This document shows, piece after piece, positions 11,701-25,800 of a DNA stretch of 64,000 bases (within the stretch, counting starts at the first letter, position 1; every line of letters starts with the position of its first letter). Position numbers and translations under genes: made by a program. The notes beneath the pieces were generated by a model, which saw only the letters and a list, made by a program, of their open reading frames with translations, was not told where the DNA came from and did not search any database. Source of the stretch: Apostichopus japonicus (taxonomy: Eukaryota > Echinodermata > Holothuroidea > Aspidochirotida > Stichopodidae); the NCBI RefSeq assembly GCF_037975245.1, contig NC_092578.1, positions 6,243,001 through 6,307,000 of the forward strand, read 5' to 3'.

Positions 11701-14402
11701 CATTTTTCTTTTTTTCTTTGACTATAAAATATATTAAAATTCTGCCCAAAGTCATAGTTTAACATTCATGTCATTCCCAACAGTTTGTGATTTCTCTTGT
11801 AATTCACAGTTAAGTTATTATAGCATTTTCTGCCACTTTTAATAACCTTTTAAACCATTTTTGTGAACAACTTAGCATGGCTGGTTTTCTTGCCACATTT
11901 CCCAATCATTCCCTCCACATGCCCCTTTCCCCCCTCCTCCCTCCCTTTCCCCCCTGTTTCTTTAAATGAATGTTTAATATACTCATTTGCATCTGACAGG
12001 TATGTCAATAATACCATTGCTTATCACTCCTTAACAATTCTGACAAAGGCACTTCCGATGGAAAGAGAAGGAAAGTCAAGAAACCGAGGAACAGCAGCGG
12101 AGGAGGAGAGCAACAGGAGAAGATGATACCAGCATCGATGGACTCGTCAGACGACGAATGCGGGACGGGCATCCTGGAATTCTCCCCAGAATTGGCCGGT
12201 AGGGACGTGACGCCTGCTACCTTCCCCACGGATGACCCCATTCCCAAGGAAGGAACACTGAGTGCCTTAGCTGGTGAGTGGCGATGACATGCGTTTATAT
12301 TGATAGTGATGAGTAATTTATCCAGTGTTGTAGTACAAAGAGTGCCTGGATTCAAATCCATTTATTTATTTTTAAATTTTTTTGATTCTGCAAAGTTGGA
12401 ATCAGAAATTGATATGTCTCAAACTTCATTTATGTATTTCATGGCGATGGCTTTTTTTAATTTCCAGCTCCCATCTAGTAAAGTACATTGCTCTGTACTT
12501 CACTTCCTAGAACAGTCACACGCTAGTTCTTGTGTACACCGAAGCGCAATATCGAGTACTTGGAAACTCCCACTTTGCGTGTAGTCACAGTCTCTATTAA
12601 ACCTTAGTAGCTCATATTTTATGAAAAACTGTAAATAATTGGGAAGATTGCAATGTCAACATGCTCATTTTCGCATTTTGTTAACTTATCTATATCGCTT
12701 CGATGGCAACAAACCTGAGATAGTAGCGAGAGTTAATTACGTTCTACTTCACCGAGTTCACTTAGTTATCTAATAGAAGAAGAAAAAAACGCATATGAAT
12801 ATTTCAAGAAGTACTCTATGCATTATTCAGACATCTGATGTGAAAAACCTGATGGAGAATGATATATTTGATGAACCACTAATTGTTTAGAAGCATTGAG
12901 AGCTGTGGATGAACTATTTTCCGTCAACCCTGTGAAATCAGGCGTAATTTTAGTTCTCTTTGCCATTCTTAAAAATTGTTATTGAGAGTGTTCTAGAGCT
13001 TTCTAAAATTTGTCAGGGGTGCTGTATCCAAAAGTGATGTCATGTATTACTTGGGTGGAGTGAGAGTAGGGGGGGGGGTGTTTATGGTGAACAAAAGTCC
13101 TCTTTCATCTTTAGGTTTGGAACCTTCTGAATCCCTGTGCTTCAGTAAAGGCAGCAGGTTTGATAGCAAACTGCTGCATTGCCCCTCCATTATAACCCCC
13201 AAGAATTGAAACACTTGAAGACAGATTGAGGCATCTATAAAGTTTTTTCCATTAAAAAGTTAGACATACCAAGTTTTAGATTCTTTGGATTAAGGAGATT
13301 TTGTGTTATGAATCATGGTAGCTATGAGGTCATCGGATATCTTGGGGCAAATTTATCATTTCTTTTCCGAAGTTTTAATGTCGCGGTGGCAGCAGTGGGA
13401 TTAGAATGAATTGCAGTGCATTTTAAACTAGACAAATGTGACCCTCGACACTCGAGCCTACGTTTTACCAGTATGTTTTGTTTTTAACACGTGCGAATTA
13501 ATACCAGAAAAGTGACCATTTAAAAAGCAAAACTTTACTTTGTATGAAGCTTATATGAAATGATTTTATTACAAGGCTTTTGTCTGTCTGTATTTGACAA
13601 TATTTTTCACCAAAGACTGTTGCTTATTTGTTTGCTTTTAGGGGCGCTCTCTGGGATGAACTCGATTGTCAATGCAGTAGCTGGTGCAGGTATGAAGAGC
13701 AGCCCTGAGACATCTCCGATCACTAAACGTAAAGCCAGGCATTACTCCACGACTCCTGGCTATCAGGAGGTGGCCGCCACCAAGCTAGGTACCATGGAAC
13801 AGCCCGAGATCGTCGTGGAGGATGTGAGCTCCTTCGTGGTGAATCCAAATGTCGAACGAAGGCTGGACGAACTTCAGAAGCAGATGAACCGCTTAGAGGT
13901 GAAGGTAGTCTCCGACATGTCCTCCATCCTAGAGACCCTGAGGCGGCTCTCTCAAAACTATGCACCCACACCCCAGCTTCTGGTAGGCAGGCCCCGTCAG
14001 CAGAGACCAGTGCTACCGAGAATGCATTCGGCACCCTACTTCCCGCACCCATCCAGTAGCAAACCAGCAAGGCCAGCTACAGACATTATGGACCCCAATC
14101 AGGCCCCGGACGAAGGGCCCGTGCTACCAGCACCACATCCTCAGGTTGACGTAAAGTATTCTATGGACAGCAATGGGTCCCAACAAGACGCCTCGGTCAG
14201 AGATAAAGCCACGTCTTCTCTGTCGGACATATCCGTAGAAGATTACATTCCCAGCCCTTCTGGTGGGGCCCCTCCTGGTGGGGCCGCTTCTGGTGGGAGC
14301 CCTTCGAGTGGGGAGATAGGACAAAGGACCCCTACAAACCCCTCTGTGGAGAGAATTCACTGGGAGGGGACTTCACCAGTAGCCAGGAACACTGACGTGT
14401 GA
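5765..14402 (+). CDS. ERG-type voltage-gated potassium channel, last four coding exons
   Basis: Coding exons are 5765-5958, 11074-11161, 12049-12273 and 13642-14402 (stop 14400-14402), all with GT-AG borders; the intron phases (1, 0, 1, 1) match across every junction. Exon 1 encodes the C-terminal half of the cyclic-nucleotide-binding homology domain: [27 protein letters not shown] and LEITFDLRD. Spacing and residues fit KCNH2/6/7 rather than EAG or ELK channels. The next exons give a basic/acidic tail with DSSDDE. The last exon carries GALSGMNSI and the coiled coil [16 protein letters not shown], the C-terminal tetramerisation segment of ERG. About 422 residues are visible; sensor, pore and C-linker lie left of the window. 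ERG channels pass delayed-rectifier K+ current in excitable cells. The tail beyond the coiled coil is Pro/Ser/Gly-rich with GGAP/GGAS-type repeats. Confidence 0.93.
5959..11073 (+). other. ERG intron, 5.1 kb
   Basis: Donor GTAAGT at 5959 and acceptor TTTACAG ending at 11073 bound the intron. Apart from the hAT-like element at 10379-10759 I see only simple sequence (poly-T near 8870, CCC/GGG runs near 7810 and 10300). Open frames of 117 and 153 codons inside it match nothing I know and lack coding character. Confidence 0.8.
10379..10759. mobile_element. Non-autonomous hAT-like DNA transposon (MITE) with 8-bp target-site duplication
   Basis: The 381-bp element begins CAGAGTTGCCAG and ends with the inverted counterpart CAGGCAACCCTG. 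It is flanked by a perfect 8-bp direct repeat, GTTTGGGC, at 10371-10378 and 10760-10767. Ends starting with CAG and 8-bp duplications are diagnostic of the hAT superfamily. There is no transposase frame inside. It lies in the ERG intron. Confidence 0.85.
12274..13641 (+). other. Last ERG intron, 1.4 kb
   Basis: Donor GTGAGT at 12274 and acceptor TTTGCTTTTAG ending at 13641. Nothing else is recognisable apart from a G-run near 13072. Confidence 0.85.
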
Positions 14403-17400
14403 ATGCACAGTACAGTCAGTATGAATGTACCCAAAGGAATGGTTCCCAAACGGAGCCATCATGAGGCACGAAGCACAGGACCTTGAAAGCTATGGACCTT
14501 GCGTATGTCCACATGGTCCTTGATGGTGATTGGTTGACAGAGAGACACTTCGTCTGGCTCTGCAAGCTTCCTCCGTGGCAAACAATGTGAATGGATGGCA
14601 GTGTGCTGCTTCTATGGCAACGTTAGGAAAGACTTCCAGGACATTTCCATGCCTGTAAATGTTTGAAGTATGCAAAGTCTAAGCAAGCCATGAATACAAG
14701 ACTGAAACGGAAAAGCAAATTTTGAAAGAGCAAATCAATCGTTTGACCCAAATTTAGATTTGAACAAGTCAAATGTTCTACCAACTGACTGATATCAAGC
14801 AGTTAGTTAGATGACAATCAGAATCACATCAGATAAGCCAAGAAACACCCTTGTTATCATTCCATGGTTTTTGACATCTCCTCTATCCCCATCTCGGGAG
14901 GAACTCCGTCATTTGACAGTTCGATGTTATCTACAGAACATAGATTTTAATATTTTACATTAGTACTAGAGCCTTTGATACTGTGAGAATTCCTTCCATC
15001 TTGTACAATTGCTCAGTAATACAGAAAGTTGTACTGAAGGTAGCTCTGTCTACTACATGCAGCTTTCAAGCCCCCTTGACCCAGTATGGTATGTACAATG
15101 TTTACATGCACCCTCAGTCTTTGTAGCGATCGTCACCCAGGATCAAACTTGGTGGAATTCTTCTGTAGCAATGTGGCATCTTTTAGTTTACCTACCCATA
15201 GGATTATCATACATGCTTTAACATCACCTCCAGAAATGTCGTGAATTCAACATACTCCAGTTCAGAAAATTACTGGGACACAGAACAACAACAACAAGAT
15301 GACAGTTACCCGCAGAAAATCTTGCTGATTTAGAAGGAGAAAAACTAAAAGATGTAAATACAAATTTTGCAATTTGTGGTGAAGAGGAAATGGGGAGGTC
15401 ATGTGAATATTTTTTACTTCTGTAGAATGTTGTGAGAAATATTTAATTTCAGCATGATATTTGATCGGCAGTTTGAGGTTAATCGCAATCGGTAAAACTG
15501 TCCATCGTTAAATATGTGCAGAAAGTCATAGATGACAGCCATAGATAGATGTAACATCTAGCTAAAGAAGAGAGTTGAAGGGTGTAAACATGGAGACAGA
15601 AAAGGCAAAGATAAAAAATGAAGAGTATCGTCATCGTAAAGAACGAAAGTGTATCAAAGATCAGAACTAGAAAATGTCAAGCGAGAACGCAAGTCGCAAC
15701 TATATGCTCGACGTCATAAAATAACATTTCCAAATGCCAAACCAATCAGATATTCTATTTGAGAGGTCTTCAGAGTTACTCTTTAATCTTTAATGTTTTT
15801 TAATCCTGTATATTAGGGGCAAATGCGCTCCTGGAGATTCAAAACAGATTCAATCATTATTTTGATTTCATCAGTCAAAACTTCAACTTTCTTGTAACTT
15901 TCTTGACGAGCTTCATAAACATTTCCGAAAGTATTTTTCTGGAGGTTTTGAAGTTTCAAAATATTATTCTCAGACACCCAGAAATGTTTAACTTTGGACA
16001 ATCAATTGTCCAACATTTGATGGTTGAAGTGCAATTCTTGCTGATATTTCAACATTAATGACCATTAATTAACTTTGCTTTATAGCATAATTGGGGATGA
16101 TAATGAAAGCTTAAGATTAATTGTCTTTTCTTTTAGTTTTGCAGAGCTTTTTTTTTATCATTTAATTTGTAATTTTATCTGATTTTACTTGATTATTAAA
16201 ATAGTTTTGGAATTGTTAAAGGGTAATTGACATTCCATCATTTTGTCACAGTTTTAGCTATGATTAAAGGCTGCATTTAATATAATACATTCTAGAAGAT
16301 ATTGTGCTGGCCAGCAATATCTTTCTTATGGATCAAGTTTACGAATGTTAACCGTAATATGCAACATATACCACTGCAATATATTCACCGTGTGCAAAAG
16401 AAGAAAAAAAAAAGTCCAAATATGCTGAACTTTGTGCAAATACACTGACGTCATAAGAAGTCAGAGATATTTATCTATTAGTAGCAATGTTAAACAGAGT
16501 ATTCTTTAAATGAATTTTTTAAATTTCTATAAAATTGTATATCATTTTATCATCATTCCAAAATATTTTGATCATGAGTTCAAAACCATGTCAAGAGAAC
16601 CTTTGTGCACACATGGTCAGGATCTAATGCTGTCAATTGATTCGAGGGTGTGAAGTTTATCGGAAATCAGGGAAATGAATACTAACATCTCATTAGCTCA
16701 TAGATGGCAGCCTCTTATCAAGTTTCTGCAAAAGTGTTAAATCAACGTTTGCAAGAGTTCAAGACCAACAGCTATGTGGTATCAGAATGGAAAGGTGTTG
16801 AGCCGTTTGCTTATGATCGTAAGAGGGAAATTGCCAAAAAAGTAAAAAAAGGTTTTTTTCTTTCTTGGCTCAAGAGATAGTAATGAGATAGTATTACTGG
16901 CAGTTTTATGTTTAGTTTTGTATGTACAATCCAACACCTATCATAAATATTAGCTAGAACAGAAGGGAAAAGATTTATGACACACAGAAAATATAATCCA
17001 ACTGTAGTTTCATTTCCTGGGTCTCTCTCCATTCTTGTTTGGGTTTGATAATTATCGAATGTGTTTCAAAAATAAAAAATGTTTTACTGTAAAAAACTAA
17101 GTTTTACCAAAGTTCTACCTATGAAACTGGATGATATGGGATTAAAAATAGCTAGCTAGCCTAGCAGTTTTGATTGATGTAACTGAACGAAAAATGATAA
17201 AAGGTTAATTTGAAAGGTTATTTTCAAGCAAGGACAGAAAAGAACATTTAGTGCGTACTAGTTAAGCCATTTTTACTATCCTAACTTTACCTTCATTTCA
17301 GATTTTTCTTTTAAAGTTTTACAAATTAAAACTTAATTTAACCATTTACCCACTTTACTCATTACCCACTTTATTCATTTACCCACTTTACGACTTTACT

Positions 17401-17780
17401 CCAATACCACTTTTCCCCTTCTCCCAGAAAACAGTTTGCACTCACCCACCCCCATGCTGCTTGCATACGACATGGGACTAGTGTCATGATAATTGAATAT
17501 GGTGAGCTAAGGATTAACATGTTGTCAACATTTCATTCTTAGTAGTAGGAGAAAAACCAAGCTAGGTATCTTTTCTGGTTATGTAGAATCCTGAAAGGTT
17601 CTTCATGATGGTAATCCAGCACATTCCATTACTTTTATCACAAAGCAAGGTTTCGTAAAACACCAGATCAAAATTATGAGCATAATGGTAGTTTCTAATT
17701 CATTATAACTTTTACTGTATTATTGTCATTTTTTTTAAGTTTGAATATTTTCTTTGCATTTTAACTCTTGTTAATGGGGA
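14403..17780 (+). other. ERG 3' UTR and/or intergenic sequence
   Basis: Sequence continuous with the ERG terminal exon; no coding signal on either strand. I could not fix the polyadenylation site: AATAAA-like hexamers occur at several places (for example near 17069) and none stands out. Confidence 0.5.
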
Positions 17781-17857
17781 TCTATATGTATATGTGTATA
17801 TGTACATATATATATATATACACATATATATATATACACATATATATATATATATAT

Positions 17858-17903
<46 letters not shown>

Positions 17904-17930
17904 ATATACATACATACATACATAAACACA
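17781..17930. repeat. (TA)n/(CATA)n microsatellite
   Basis: About 150 bp of alternating TA with interspersed GTATAC and a terminal run of CATA units. Open frames of Tyr/Ile across it are artefacts of the repeat. Confidence 0.95.
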
Positions 17931-20486
17931 CAGGGAATCATTTATGTGGTATTGCTATGCAAAATGGTCAAATTGCTATACAAGTGCAGAGATGTATACC
18001 AAATTTTTACACACAAAACAATATTGTTTTGTAAGAGACAAATTTCAGAGCCTCCAAACATGCTATATTAAATTTGAACACAAAATATTATTCCCTGTAT
18101 GAAAATAATTATATACATCTTTCTTATCCTAAATCTTCTGAGTAATATTTATCTTGCCTTTCAGATTTTAGTACCCACAGTTTCAGAGACTCATATGAAA
18201 TATTCTTTAAAGTTGATTATAATTATCAAATGAAGAGATTTAGAATATGATGATTCTGGGATTGTCTGTGATTTGTTTATACGTAACAAGATATATAAAG
18301 ATACTGTAAAGTTGTCATAGATTATCATCATTATATTGTAATTGTTCTTTTCCAGGGCATTGTCTTTAAAAAAATTACCATTTATTTCCTGCAACTTTTT
18401 AATCATTAAAATGCAAACAGAGGTACTGACAAAGTTAAGGTACACTTTCTTGTGTTAGCAAATTATCTGGTGCAGATTGTTATCTTTTAAAGAAAAAGGT
18501 TTAGTTTGACGATGAGGTGTGACATCATAATGACAACCAAGACTGTAGTGGTCTCTAAAAGCTTCATTTGATCAACTTAAACAATCCATAAAACCTTTTT
18601 GCTCAATTTGGTTTTGGGGGCTAATTTTCAATCATTATGTCAAACCTGTTCAGTAACGTTCAAACAAAGGAATGCTCTGATACATTTCTCTATGAACAAA
18701 CGTTAAATTCAGCAAGTATTTGATTCCACTTGTAATGATTTGGTCACCGAAACAATATTCACATTCGTGTTAATCACTTTCAATAAGCAACTTGGAAACT
18801 TCAGAAAAAGTACGACTTTAACCAAAATTACCAATGCAAAAAGATCAGTGCAAAAAGGAATGCTGCTTTGCCAATATGCAATCTTCACGTTTCTGAAGAG
18901 AGATAATAGCTGGTAAAAGAATTGCTTTTGATCCACACAAGTGTGAAAAGTCAAAATTTATAAAACAATAAATACATTAGTACCTTTTGCTTTTTACCAC
19001 TAACCCTTCAGAGGAATTCAGTGAGAATTGACACGATGTTGTTTGCAGAGTACAGTATGGCAGAAATAATTTAAGCAAAACACAATCTACAACATGCGAT
19101 GGAAGTTTGATTCTTGGATGAAAGCAAGATCCTTGTTAAAATGTTTGATATGAAAAGGTGTGAAAGCAGACAATATTCCTTCCATCTTTACCTTTGCTTC
19201 AAATGCCTCAGCCTCCTGCTCTGTTATTTCCAATATCTTCTAAATTAGTAACAATACAAAAAATTGCCAACGCATGAGCAAATCTTCGACAATTGAATGT
19301 CAGTCGTCTCTGGCATTCACATCATGTGAACTTGTCTGTTACAGAAACACTGGGACCTTTAAACATTGTTATTTTTTTAGGGGGAATAATTTCATGAAAC
19401 AAACCTGAGAGTAGGTGTAGTAAATTTTCGTCATACCTGTCATCTGTAGGCAACATCCATGATAAACAGATGCACGTTTGTTTGGTTTATTATCCTTGCT
19501 TAGAAATAAACCCCTCACTTTAGTAGAGAAATTTGATAACACACTGAAAGGTTTTCCCCATCGACCCTCTGAAAATTTGCCCTGTGTTTTAATTTACGAT
19601 GACACTCTTTGTCACGACCCAGTTGAGGAATCTTAACGATAAAATGGTAATTTTTTGACTATCCATGTCACTGACTCGATCGTAAAAAATACGAAGAAAA
19701 AATAAGGCAGAGGTAGATGCCAACTTTTTCTGGACAAAGATTCAAGAAGAATAATGATTAATAAATGTAATTTTTTTTTTGCCTTGTACGTGGTTTGCTA
19801 TTCTGTGTGCATATTTATCTGTATATAGTGTAAATTGAATTCATTTTCTTTCATTTTAATTACGAGATTTTTTTCTTCGATGATAGATATGTAAATCATT
19901 TGACTGTTTTAAGTTATTAATGAGATATGTATATAGACAGGAATTAATTATGCTTGATAATATAGATTTGGTGACAACAAAATTAACTTGATTGATGTCT
20001 TTCCTTTATTTTATTCTGCTTCGCTGTGTTTTTCATTTCTTTTCTTAAAATGGCTGCTATTGCTATTGAATATGCAAGAACATAAACTATTTTTAATACT
20101 AGTTTCTTGTAAATAACATTTCAAATGATCTTTACAATCTTGGACAGAGCCTGTTGCTTGTCCGAACAAACATATAAACTGAACCAAATACCGGAGATTC
20201 TGACTAAGTTTCTACGAGTGCCAGAGATAAGTATTGAATTGGAATAAAAGGCCATAAAAAAAGGGAAAATATCACACTATACTTAGGCTGAGCAATATAT
20301 AGAGTACTCAAACCTAACACTTGAGGATTTAAAGATCCCAATTAAAGTGCAAGATTTTGGACTCACTTTTTTCTCTTGCCTGATTTTTTGGTTGCCTGAT
20401 TGAAATCTTTCGTGGGCCTGCCAGAATTGACCTGTCGGCTACCTATTGAGAATCTGTAACCTAGACCTTCCACACTTTCATACCTG
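17931..20486. other. Intergenic AT-rich sequence, nothing recognised
   Basis: No exon, RNA gene or mobile element could be supported in this interval on either strand. Confidence 0.5.
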
Positions 20487-20491
20487 ATATA

Positions 20492-20536
<45 letters not shown>

Positions 20537-20554
20537 CTTATATATTTATATATA
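20487..20554. repeat. (TA)n microsatellite
   Basis: Near-pure TA dinucleotide repeat running directly into the palindrome at 20555. Confidence 0.9.
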
Positions 20555-20586
20555 TTTTTGGTGAAATATAAATATTTCACCAAAAA
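20555..20586. repeat. Perfect 15-bp-arm palindrome (hairpin)
   Basis: Left arm starting TTTTTGGTGAAATA at 20555 is exactly complemented by the right arm TATTTCACCAAAAA ending at 20586, with only a 2-base loop. It separates the (TA)n array from the tRNA-like element and may mark the end of a mobile element. Confidence 0.9.
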
Positions 20587-20677
20587 ACAGAACTAGTATT
20601 GTTCGATACAGGTGACAAACGCCTACAGTGGAATTACGACCTTCCTTACCGGTTTCGAACCTCTGGACATACAATCA

Positions 20678-20749
20678 GCGTCCATAGCCTAGTGGTTAGG
20701 GTGTCCGCGTACAGAGCGGAAGGCCCGTGGTTCGAATCCCGGTGGAGGC
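20678..20749 (+). repeat. tRNA-like sequence (SINE head or tRNA pseudogene)
   Basis: The 72 bases fold as a cloverleaf: a 7-bp acceptor stem with one mismatch (GCGTCCA with TGGAGGC), a 4-bp D stem, a perfect 5-bp anticodon stem (TCCGC/GCGGA), a 5-base variable loop and a T arm with two mismatches. The A box resembles TAGCCTAGTGGTTA and the B box GGTTCGAATCC. A run of six T follows at about 20756, as a Pol III terminator would. The anticodon would be ACA, which is not the normal eukaryotic cysteine anticodon (GCA), and no discriminator/CCA context argues for a working tRNA. I favour a tRNA-derived SINE head. Confidence 0.65.
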
Positions 20750-20761
20750 TGAAAGTTTTTT

Positions 20762-22883
20762 CACTGTTCTTGATTTTCCAACTCATTACGATTTTCATTC
20801 ATATATATATATATATATTAATGTAAAAGACAAAACCAGTAGATCTTTGTACAGGTATTGCTTAAGGTGAGAAAAATTCCGTGGAGATGTGAAGTATGAT
20901 TATGAAGGTAAACCAGCTATGTCATGCAGAGAGCATAAATTGGTTATTCTCCCGATAAATTGCATATACCTTTTTTTTTATACATAACTGGCATTTTGAA
21001 ATGTTTGATATTATTCCATACTAACGTTCATTAACCATGCAGTTTGTTAGCATAACTTGTAAAGTTTCACTTCATAGTATAAACCAAGAAAGTAAATGTA
21101 AGTAAATTTGCAAAGTAAATTTGTTTTTTTTGCACATCATTAAAATGATAGCTTAATAACATATCTAAGCATTGAATATTTTAGAATAAAAAGGAAATAT
21201 TGATATTACATTATGTTGATAGATGGACATTTAACAGGGATACAAAAATTGGTAGATATTATGAAACGATCACAAAGTTTTCAAAAACTTGCGACACACT
21301 TTTAAGCAATTTTTCAAGACTTTTGGAGTATCTCTTTGCATGGTATCAAGGATGTTTTGTGACAATCCTTGTGCTTAAAAATTTCTTTGCTGATACAAAT
21401 TGAGAAAAGCAAGCAGTTATCATTGAATTTTGGTGATTATTGAAATCAAGTATTGCTTTTTCTAAATTTTTGCTTCAGTTTTGAGTTCCTTTAACATTCA
21501 AACAAAAACTAGGAGTATTATATTAAGTAAATTGTGCTACGTTTGCCACAAACTGATGATCAAACACAGAAAGCTGCTTAAAGAGAATGCCGGAGGTTCA
21601 GGCAATCTCCAGGATGGGGGCCCAGGGTGTCTGGGGGCTCGGGCCTCCCCTTCTGATAGGTTAATGACACTAAAAAATAGCTAACAGCATAATTTTGTTC
21701 AAAACAAGGTAATGTACATGGTGGAAAAACTTAGCATGATTCACACTCGGCCTTTCCTTAATTTTTATTGTTGCTTTCATATGCACCCCTTCTTTGATAA
21801 TATCTACAGAGTGACATGTCTCCAGGGCCTCATCTTCCAAGAAATCCTGGATCCAGGACCACCTTCTATAAAACGATAGGTCGCAAGAAAAATGCAAGAA
21901 CATTCTAGCAAGAAATCTTTCATTCTTGGTTACATTAGATAATGATTTACAGAAAGTGTGACTCGTTTGTCGTACCCACATTCTCATTACTGTGATGTGA
22001 AATAACAGAAACAATTACATTGTGCCATAATTTGCATTGTTTTTCCTTTAAAATGATAATCCTGGAAAGTAGATGGGGTTATAATCTGTGTACTGACATG
22101 TGTAGATACTATACATCAAATGACCATGTATCACACTTTGGAATCGTATATAAATTCTTGATTTTTTGTTCCGTGTAATGAAATACATCTTATTATCATT
22201 GCTTGTTTCATGAATATACAGTTTTCATGCATAACCTACATGACATCACCCAAGATTAACATAATTTTTAATATTATTCCAAATAAAGTTGTTTTTTTAA
22301 TCCCATCTATTGTTATCTCACAAAACAAGCTGTAACAATCTGAGGTGGACCAATGTGTTCCATTCCACATTTTTTACAAACATACTTTTTTTCTTTTAAC
22401 TGGATGATCAAATACATCTTTTAACTCTGAGCTATTTATCATCAATATGATAATGAAACTGCTTGGATACTTTGCACAGACATAATAAGGCATTGCAATG
22501 GAAAACCTGACACTGAGTATTGATAATGTTTATGTAAAACACAAACAGTTTGTTCAGTGAAATGAACAGTTGGCAAGAATAAATAAAAATAAAAATTTAA
22601 TGAACCCTTCAAAGCACAAAGTGGTGAACGGGTATGAGAGAGAGTTAGAGAGAAGTTGCGGTTTTGCTCTCTTACAAACTTTGCAGTGGCTGGAAATACA
22701 CTTTACGATATCGTCCGTGATGCTTCGCAATCTTTCTTAGATTGATAAGTTTCCTTTAGAAGTGAGCGTAGCGACAGCCTCTTCTGTTCTCTCGGAAACG
22801 TCATCACCTGGGTATTAACCAGAGCATCTTCTTTCAACTTCCTCTGTGATTGTTCATCTTCTGTGAATCATCCGTGAACTCCT
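20762..22883. other. Region between convergent ERG and EAF genes; EAF 3' UTR probable at right
   Basis: No coding exon recognised. It must contain the 3' UTR of EAF, transcribed leftward from 22883. A candidate minus-strand AATAAA lies at 21764-21769 and an ATTAAA variant near 22595-22600; neither is decisive. Confidence 0.4.
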
Positions 22884-25800
22884 TCAGTCGCTATCCTCTG
22901 AATCCGAAGAGCTCAGTGATAGGTCGTGTTCTGTCGAAATAAAGACATGTAGAGTAACTCATACATACTTGATTTATTCTTTCTGCAGGATAAGTCTTTG
23001 ATGGTGCATTTCTTTCTGTGACAATTTTATTTGATGTAAACTCTGAATCAATTAGTTTGATAGTGCAGATCGGAAGACGTGTAAAGAAATTAAGTACACT
23101 TTCACTATTTGTCCAAAAGATAGTTCAATTGTAGATGACATGGAATCTGCATAGATAATTCCACTTTAGATAATACCTCACAAAATATGAACTTTACTGT
23201 GTGCGACAACACACATCACTACTGTAGTCCAGTCCTTCAAATTCTGTTCTCAATGAGACCAAAAAAGGGCCCCAACAAGGAAAAAAATAATGTACAGGTT
23301 TTCAACTACCTAAACTATAATATTCAATTTAATACTTGCACTTTAACTATTAACATGCCAAGGTTTAACCCCTTAAGGCATGAAGATAGATTGCAAACAT
23401 GTTCCACTCCAAATTTGTGTAACATTTATTTATATCATGTTGCAAAAATCTGCTTTTTCAATTTTCTCAAGTCTCTGAGTCACAAAATTTAGTTATAGTC
23501 AGGTGAATTTACATTTTGAATCAGTGCTTTGTCATTTATATTACAAATTTATATAAATTTATATATTTTATATATATGTAATATTATGTATATAATATGA
23601 TTTCAATTATATAGATATGTTTATAAGTATATATTTATATATATATTGCAAATGACTGAACAAATAATTGATTGATGGATGAATCAATGTTGACATATCC
23701 CAAGCTATATTTTCTCATGATGCAACTAATTGATAAAATCAACTTGTTTTTCTCTTTCGTGTGTCTTTCTGTTTTTTGTATTAATAAGACTTCATCCTTC
23801 CTACTGTGCCAAAGGTTATCTCTTAAGGACTTCTGTCTTTGCTAATTTGTTAAGTTCTGAGGGTCAGAACCTAGCAGATGGTCTCAAATGTTGGGTTACC
23901 TCCGATTTAACTGTCTAGCAGAGGCAGTATCAACAAACAGAAAACGAGAAGAGTGCTTTTCAACCTCAGAGGTATCTACTTCAATTAGCGATTAAATAGG
24001 ATCAAGAGCAGACATGAAAAGGCTTCCTGTAATATAACAGTAGCAAATTCCAAACGGAGATAACTAAACAACCATTTTCATCGCATCCATAGCATCTGTC
24101 TGTATCCAGGCCTTCATCTGATAAAGGCTTCATCAGCAACGTTGAATCATAACAGTCACTGCTGTCAGGATGTTTCAAGCACTTTAATTCCTCTCTCGTT
24201 TTGAGATAAAATGTGCTTAAAAAATGCTCAAGTGGTAAGACTTACCAAGCTGATTAAGGATTTGTGCTGAACCTCTTCTGGACTTGGCAGGAGGTGGAGA
24301 TGAAGGAGGAGTTTCTAACTTGGTTTTCTTTGCCCTTGAAACTGAGATTGATATGAACAGAATGGAAGTGACATTTAACTGACATTTAAGTGCAACAATA
24401 TTCGTTTTTTTTTTTTTTTGGAGTTATTGATAAAAGGGTCTTTACCTCATAGGTTAGACCTATTAGTTGGGTTTTGCTTTTCCTGTCAGGAATTGAACCA
24501 TTTCTTATAATTTTTTTGTTTAAGAGATGGCAATGAAATATTTGTTCTCGATTTTATATTTTAAATTTCTTTTAGTCTCTGTGACTTGGGGGTGGGTGGT
24601 CATTCACGACATTCTGCGAACTTATTTTTTATGAACGTCAACAATCCATGAACTGATCACTCTCTTATTCAAAGTGAAAACATACATTTACCTGAGTTAT
24701 GGCACGTGCATGGCACACACAACACTGACTATCCCACCCCTGACCTATGCCTCCATTTTAACCATCCAGTTTGCAAACCCAACAAGAGATACTATCTTTT
24801 CACTGGGTTAATATTTAATCCCCCACCCTCCCCCCACCCCCACCAAACAAAAACAGTAAAAGACATCCCAGCAGACAACCAACCAGACCACTCTGTCCAG
24901 TGGACATATTTAGTTTTCCTCAGATCAACCTACTTCTCATTTCTATCACAAATACAAGTTTCTCCATTTCACTGATTACTTTAAACCCACTTCACCTTTC
25001 TCTATCCTCACTACACCCTATCCACCACATCATCATCATCCTCTGTACCCATATTTATGTACCTATGATTCTCTTCCTTTAAGACATGGCGATGAAGTAT
25101 TTTTCTCAATTATATTTTATAGTTTCTTTTAGTCTCTGTGACTTGGCTGAGAGGAGGGGTTGGTCATACACAACGTTCTGTGGACTTTTTTTTTCTTATG
25201 GTCGTCAAAAATCCATAAACTGGTTACTTTACCTTTTTTTCAGCTTCCCACAATCTAACCACATACTCATCCTCGATACCCGATACACCTAAACCCACTT
25301 CACCTCTTTTTCAGCTACACTACCCTACACCCGAAACACATCATCACCCAGCGTTTAATTAACATCCAGCCTACCTTGTGGGATAACTTCTTCTTCTTCT
25401 TCTTCTTCACTACTGGAATCATCATTACTGCTGCTATTATTTTCCTCTTCCTCTGAACTACTACTCTCTGCCTCTGACTGTTCTTCCTGATGTTGATGTT
25501 GATGTTGCTGCTGTTGTTGTTGGTGTTGCTGCTGTTGTTGTTGGTGTTGCTGGTGTTGTTGCTGCTGTTGGTGTTGTTGGTATTGTTGGTGTTGTTGCTG
25601 CTGTTGGTGTTGTTGGTATTGTTGGTGTTGTTGCTGCTGTTGGTGTTGTTGGTGTTGTACCTCCTCCTCTTCTACCTCCTCTCTCTCCTCCTCCTCTTCC
25701 TCCTCCTCCTCCTCCTCCTCGGAGGAGGATTCCTGACTAAGACTGCGACTAACGGGGGCCGGTTCTGGCGATGAATCTTCGCTCAAGGTACGGGTAATAG